DNA of 9,148 nucleotides from Nitrospirales bacterium (lineage in GTDB: Bacteria; Nitrospirota; Nitrospiria; Nitrospirales; UBA8639): assembly GCA_013817135.1 (NCBI GenBank), contig JACDDF010000054.1, positions 1 through 9,148 on the forward strand. Direction: 5' to 3'. Below, one piece after another: positions 6,134-9,148 of this stretch. Each line of letters opens with the position of its first letter. Positions within the stretch are counted from its first letter, which is position 1. The notes beneath the pieces were generated by a model. The model did no database searches. It was not told where the DNA came from and worked only from the letters and a program-made list of their open reading frames with translations. Both the position numbers and the translations under genes were made by a program.

Positions 6134-6814
6134 ATGAAGAATCGATTTCCCCTATTCCCAAGTCTTTCCAAAATATTTGTCCTGGGGCTTCTGAGTCCGT
6201 TCGTCCTTGTTGGATGCATGGCCATTGACTCCTCGTGGGGAGCTGAAGCAGACAAGGAGCGGTGGAATCAAAAATATGAAACCGGGAACTATCTATTCGG
6301 ACGTGACCCCATCCAGTTTTTAACGGACCATGTCGACCTTCTACCCAAGGGGACGGCCCTGGACCTGGCCATGGGTGAAGGACGCAACGGCGTCTTTTTA
6401 GCCACGAAAGGCTTTCAGGTCACCGGTGTCGACATTTCGGAGGCGGGCTTCAAAAAAGCTCAGGTCCTGGCTTCCGAAAAAGGCGTGACATTAACCACCG
6501 TGGTCGCCGACCTGGAACAATACACCCTTCCTCCCAATACGTTTGATCTCATCATCTGCACCTATTACTTGCAGCGGGACCTCTTTCCAAAAATTGCGAT
6601 GGCGCTGAAACCAGGCGGGATGGTCCTGATCGAAACCTATACGGTTGATCATTTGCAATACCGGCCAAAATTTAACAGGACCTTCCTCTTGGAGCGGAAT
6701 GAATTATTGGCGGTACTTCCAGGGTTGCGTGTGGTGCGATACCAGGAAGTCGATACAGGACAGGAGGCCTTCGCCAGCATCCTGGCCCAAAAGCCTACAC
6801 CAACCAAAAAATAA
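6134..6814 (+). CDS. Exported class I SAM-dependent methyltransferase with lipoprotein signal
   Basis: 226 residues from ATG 6134, chosen because GAGAGG (6121-6126) sits seven bases upstream and a signal peptide starts directly there; an in-frame ATG at 6101 lacks this. Residues 1-28 have a basic start (MKNR), a hydrophobic core (IFVLGLLSPFVLV) and a lipobox LVGC with Cys28, followed by Met, so outer-membrane sorting is likely if it is a lipoprotein. The rest is a compact methyltransferase: motif I ALDLAMGEGRNGVFLA (75-90, like TehB-type enzymes), acidic residue in VTGVDIS (97-102), VVADLEQY, FDLIICTYYLQ, and ALKPGGMVLIET (157-168). SAM is cytoplasmic, so an exported enzyme is odd. Either the hydrophobic start is only an anchor, or the fold binds something else. 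Motif I has Met at a position usually Gly/Cys. The PqqD-methyltransferase gene follows after 132 bp on the same strand. Acceptor unknown. Confidence 0.8.
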   Translation: MKNRFPLFPSLSKIFVLGLLSPFVLVGCMAIDSSWGAEADKERWNQKYETGNYLFGRDPIQFLTDHVDLLPKGTALDLAMGEGRNGVFLATKGFQVTGVDISEAGFKKAQVLASEKGVTLTTVVADLEQYTLPPNTFDLIICTYYLQRDLFPKIAMALKPGGMVLIETYTVDHLQYRPKFNRTFLLERNELLAVLPGLRVVRYQEVDTGQEAFASILAQKPTPTKK

Positions 6815-6831
6815 TCATTGCTGGGACTTTT

Positions 6832-6861
6832 TTTCTTTCCTCGCTTCTGAAAGGAAGGGAA
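6832..6861 (+). other. Stem-loop between the two methyltransferase genes
   Basis: Pyrimidine-rich 6832-6841 pairs with purine-rich 6852-6861 over ten positions, two of them G-U, with a 10-base loop. No T-run follows, so transcription probably reads through; the stem could be an mRNA processing or stabilising element. The rest of the 132-bp gap holds no gene I can support. Confidence 0.3.
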
Positions 6862-6946
6862 CGGTTGCGGCCTTTTGGATCGATGGGGTACCCTGGCACC
6901 TTCGTTTTGGCCTGTACCTGATGAATAGAACCGGAACCAAGCCCTC

Positions 6947-8464
6947 ATGACCGAAACCACCGCCTCTCAACCGACTGCCGAAACCTGGGCCGGCGTTAGC
7001 CCCCAAATTTTGGAGGGAGACATCCTCAATCAACGGGCCTGGCGGATGCCGGATATTGTGATTTATCAGCATGCCACCGAGGAATGGTGGGTCGCCCCAC
7101 TTGATGAAGAGTTACCCCTGATTCGCCTCAATCGCATGGGCGCAGCTCTCCTCGGCGCGATGGACGGCCGTATGACCATTGGCGCCCTGCTCAACCAATA
7201 TGGGAAATGGGTCTGCAGCCCGACCCAACACAATGGTCGATGGCATTTAGAACGGTGGGCCCAACCCCGATTCTCCTTAGCCTATTACGGGACCGAACCG
7301 CCTAGCGGACACAGCGCGGAAGCGAAATGGGATTTACTGCTGCAGAAGGTACGGGAAGGGTGGCATCAAAACGTCCAAGCTGAAACCGAAGATCATCTGT
7401 CCAAATTTCACGTTCAGGGCATTCAAGGGCCTCATGGGCATTTTGAAATAATCGAAACCACAGTCTCGCATTTATTTCGCGAACCCTGCGAAGCCATGAA
7501 CGGGACGACCTATGGGCGGCTGCTCGGCAAAACTCTGCGGCAAATGGGCTGGCTCTCTCCCAAGCCCAAACGCATCGTGGAAGTGGGCGCCGGCCTCGGG
7601 TATGTTTCGAAGGAACTGGCGGGAGAACTCTCGGCGGAAGAGCGAAAAGACATCCAGTACACCTTTCTCGATCTGACCGGTCCGTTCCTGGGATCCCAAA
7701 CGTCGCTGGCGCGACAAGCAGGGTGGACGGCGACGGCCATTCAAGCCAATGCCGAACGAATGCCGTTGGCGGACCGTTCCGTTGATTTGTTGATCGACAA
7801 TGAAAATCTCGCCGACATGACGCCAATCCAATTTACCGGGGACGAACTCCTCACGTTTAAAGGCGAGAATCCCTTGCATGAGGAAGCCCTGGACCTTATC
7901 CGGCGCATGCGCCTGCCACTCAAGCCACCCTTTCCCGACGAAATAATATTCAATTACGGCGCCATTCAATTTTTACAGGAGGTCTGGCGCGTGCTGAAGC
8001 CTGGCGGACGTGCCATCCTGGTCGAATTCGGGATTGAAGATGATTGGCCTTCCCCGGTTAGATTGCCCGGTCACACTGAATATGAAGTGCAATTCAGTCA
8101 TCTTCGCCATGTGGCTAAATGGCTGGGTTTCCGCGAACAATATTGCACATTGCCACAATTGCTCGGCATGAAACGGGACATTAACGTCTTATGTACCGGG
8201 GCGACCTATACCCTACGACGATTTTGCCGTGAATTGGAGAAGCCCTTCTCCGTTCGGGCCTATACCGAAAAAGAATTGGGCACGGCACTTGGCGCTCTTC
8301 TGCCCAAACTCACCGGCCTGCATTACCATAACGTCTTGGACCCGGCCTGGTTCGGTCTCTGGGATTTTAAAGTTCTGCTGGTCGAAAAGCCCGGCGGCAT
8401 GAGCATCGGACAACAACCGGCCTTCAAAGAATCCGGTGGCTTCCGCTGGTACACCCAGCGGTAA
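6947..8464 (+). CDS. PqqD-like domain fused to class I methyltransferase
   Basis: 505 residues, cytoplasmic, no signal peptide. Residues about 33-87 match the PqqD-like winged-helix pattern: strand-rich IVIYQHATEEWWVAPLD, then LIRLNRMGAALLGAMDG and RMTIGALLNQYG. This corresponds to the family's LN-x-x-Ga...l-x-DG-x-(R)T-v layout. In PQQ and other RiPP pathways such domains bind the leader of a precursor peptide. Residues about 185-480 form a Rossmann methyltransferase: motif I IVEVGAGLGYVS (210-221), acidic residue in FLDLTG (240-245), NAERMPLADRSVDLLIDNENL (starts 268), and WRVLKPGGRAILVEFG (347-362). There is an unusually long insert between the last two and an extra C-terminal part. ATG 6947 is the only nearby in-frame start (stop at 6926); its ribosome binding site is weak. 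No precursor peptide or radical-SAM partner is visible. Peptide methylation is inference. Confidence 0.78.
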   Translation: MTETTASQPTAETWAGVSPQILEGDILNQRAWRMPDIVIYQHATEEWWVAPLDEELPLIRLNRMGAALLGAMDGRMTIGALLNQYGKWVCSPTQHNGRWHLERWAQPRFSLAYYGTEPPSGHSAEAKWDLLLQKVREGWHQNVQAETEDHLSKFHVQGIQGPHGHFEIIETTVSHLFREPCEAMNGTTYGRLLGKTLRQMGWLSPKPKRIVEVGAGLGYVSKELAGELSAEERKDIQYTFLDLTGPFLGSQTSLARQAGWTATAIQANAERMPLADRSVDLLIDNENLADMTPIQFTGDELLTFKGENPLHEEALDLIRRMRLPLKPPFPDEIIFNYGAIQFLQEVWRVLKPGGRAILVEFGIEDDWPSPVRLPGHTEYEVQFSHLRHVAKWLGFREQYCTLPQLLGMKRDINVLCTGATYTLRRFCRELEKPFSVRAYTEKELGTALGALLPKLTGLHYHNVLDPAWFGLWDFKVLLVEKPGGMSIGQQPAFKESGGFRWYTQR

Positions 8465-8510
8465 TTTATCATTCTGAGGTATACGGCCCGTCGGACTTCG
8501 TTTAAAATTC

Positions 8511-8950
8511 CTACCGATTTTCTAAAGAATCCACATCCGCAAGATCTTTCGGCCTGCCCGTCGACTTCTTATTGATAAGGAGATCGTCAAGCCCAATGCA
8601 GAAAACTTCACGACGTTCAATTATAATGGCCATTTTGTTCCGCCAGGCTTGGTCAAAAGCCACACCTGTAATGGAAGTTAAAATATCAATTCGAGAAGGT
8701 GAGACACCAATCTGAAACACGGTGTCTGGCAGGAAAAGATCTTTTTGAGAAATATTTGAAAGAGGGGCACCAAAGACCTGTAAGGTTGAAAGACCCGCTC
8801 AGCATTTTCAGGGCTGGGACGAATCCAAATATCCAAATCACCCGTTGCCCGAGGATGCCCATGAGCGGCGACCGCATAGGCACCCACAATCAAAAAGTCA
8901 ACACCGGTTTCGCTCAATGCGAACAACATCTCGACGAAGTCGCGATTCAT
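8511..8950 (-). pseudogene. Minimal nucleotidyltransferase-fold protein, frameshifted
   Basis: The first part reads MNRDFVEMLFALSETGVDF, then LIVGAYAVAAHGHPRATGDLDIWI. This is the G-[x]n-DxD signature of Pol-beta-type nucleotidyltransferases (Asp-Leu-Asp), as in MNT, DUF6036 or AbiEii-like proteins. After ENAERVFQ the frame goes wrong. In the next frame it continues LQVFGAPLSNISQ...DTVFQIGVSPSRIDILTSITG and ends in LINKKSTGRPKDLADVDSLE, the usual C-terminus of the family (downstream third acidic residue, then K-x-x-GRPKDLAD). One base is missing near 8785-8786 (CAACCTTACAG where CAA-xCC-TTA-CAG is expected). Restored length is about 147 residues from the ATG at 8950; an in-frame ATG at 8962 is possible. 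It overlaps the preceding gene by 53 bases, implying coupled translation. Such proteins often transfer nucleotides in toxin-antitoxin systems; the target here is unknown. Indel error or true decay cannot be told apart. Confidence 0.8.
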
Positions 8951-9113
8951 CCCACTTCCCATCCTTAAAAGTCCAGGCTTGAACCGTTAAAGGCCAAACC
9001 ATCGCGACCCGTTCACTAGGGGTCAGGTGAACCAGATCGGACCCACAGCCCTCTTCAGAAAGCGTAATCTTTCGAGTCTGGTACTGGGATCGATCAGTGG
9101 TTTCGAATTTCAT
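8898..9113 (-). CDS. Small protein upstream of and overlapping the nucleotidyltransferase
   Basis: 71 residues, soluble, mixed charge, no cysteine motif beyond single residues. The middle reads LVHLTPSERVAMVWPLTVQAWTFKDG and the end is Arg-rich (ESRLRRDVVRIERNR). I recall similar small proteins immediately before nucleotidyltransferases of this type, so a cognate partner (antitoxin-like or accessory) is likely, but no function is established from sequence. The overlap with the next gene, 53 bases in a different frame, is long for a bacterial operon and argues for co-translation. Start ATG 9113 has no Shine-Dalgarno, but a TATGAT lies seven bases upstream, so the message may be leaderless. Confidence 0.62.
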   Translation of the reverse strand: MKFETTDRSQYQTRKITLSEEGCGSDLVHLTPSERVAMVWPLTVQAWTFKDGKWDESRLRRDVVRIERNRC

Positions 9114-9120
9114 AAATCAA

Positions 9121-9126
9121 ATCATA
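9121..9126 (-). promoter_or_regulatory. Possible -10 element giving a leaderless transcript
   Basis: TATGAT on the minus strand, five of six matches to TATAAT, with seven bases to the ATG at 9113. A start site at the usual distance would fall on or next to the ATG. The -35 region would lie at or beyond the window edge and cannot be judged. Confidence 0.35.
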
Positions 9127-9148
9127 CCATTACACGTCAGTCTCATAC

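Noticed and set aside
6921..6950. Nine-codon open frame (MNRTGTKPS) whose TGA overlaps the ATG of the PqqD-methyltransferase gene
   Set aside because: The ATGA overlap suggests a leader peptide, but there is no ribosome binding site before it and no sign of conservation; it is the tail of a longer chance frame inside the upstream gene.
7302..7969. Long minus-strand open frames within the PqqD-methyltransferase gene
   Set aside because: Antisense shadows of a gene with clear methyltransferase motifs; compositions are Arg/Ser/Pro-rich and show no domain.
1..9148. CRISPR array, tRNA, rRNA, or att site
   Set aside because: No regularly spaced direct repeats, no cloverleaf with a T-loop GTTCRA and CCA-type acceptor, and no rRNA-like stretches were seen.

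Overview
The window is a piece of a bacterial chromosome with short intergenic gaps, Shine-Dalgarno-led genes and gene order typical of a free-living Gram-negative. An ECF sigma factor paired with a DUF4384-type membrane protein, a CopD-like membrane protein and a PqqD-like/methyltransferase fusion resemble what is seen in Nitrospirota and similar environmental lineages. That placement is a guess; no marker gene is present.

Layout. 86-1294 (-): a 402-residue protein of unknown function with a C-terminal HEPN-like RNase motif. 1298-2138: a complete IS5-family (IS427-like) insertion sequence, with inverted repeats, a CTAG target duplication and its own promoter, inserted exactly at the start codon of the 402-residue gene. 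2252-4209 (-): a translationally coupled ECF sigma factor and a single-pass, DUF4384-type putative anti-sigma or regulatory protein. 4470-5305 (-): an endonuclease/exonuclease/phosphatase-family hydrolase whose first motif is in another frame (one-base loss). 5504-5983 (-): a four-helix CopD-like membrane protein followed by a hairpin terminator. It is divergent from 6134-6814 (+), a SAM methyltransferase carrying a lipoprotein signal peptide. 6947-8464 (+): a fusion of a PqqD-like peptide-binding domain with a class I methyltransferase. 8511-9113 (-): a small conserved-looking protein overlapping a frameshifted minimal nucleotidyltransferase, a layout like a toxin-antitoxin pair.

How the genes fit together. 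Three co-regulated units are plausible: the sigma/DUF4384 pair, the two tandem methyltransferases, and the overlapping small protein/nucleotidyltransferase pair. A 9-bp inverted repeat, with arms 63 bp apart centre to centre, lies between the CopD-like gene and the exported methyltransferase and could be a shared operator. The strongest leads are the PqqD-methyltransferase fusion, the exported methyltransferase beside it, and the HEPN-like gene cut off from its upstream region by the IS.

Three reading frames (IS transposase, hydrolase, nucleotidyltransferase) are each broken by what looks like loss of one base in or next to a short homopolymer. This could be real decay, or indel errors in the underlying assembly.
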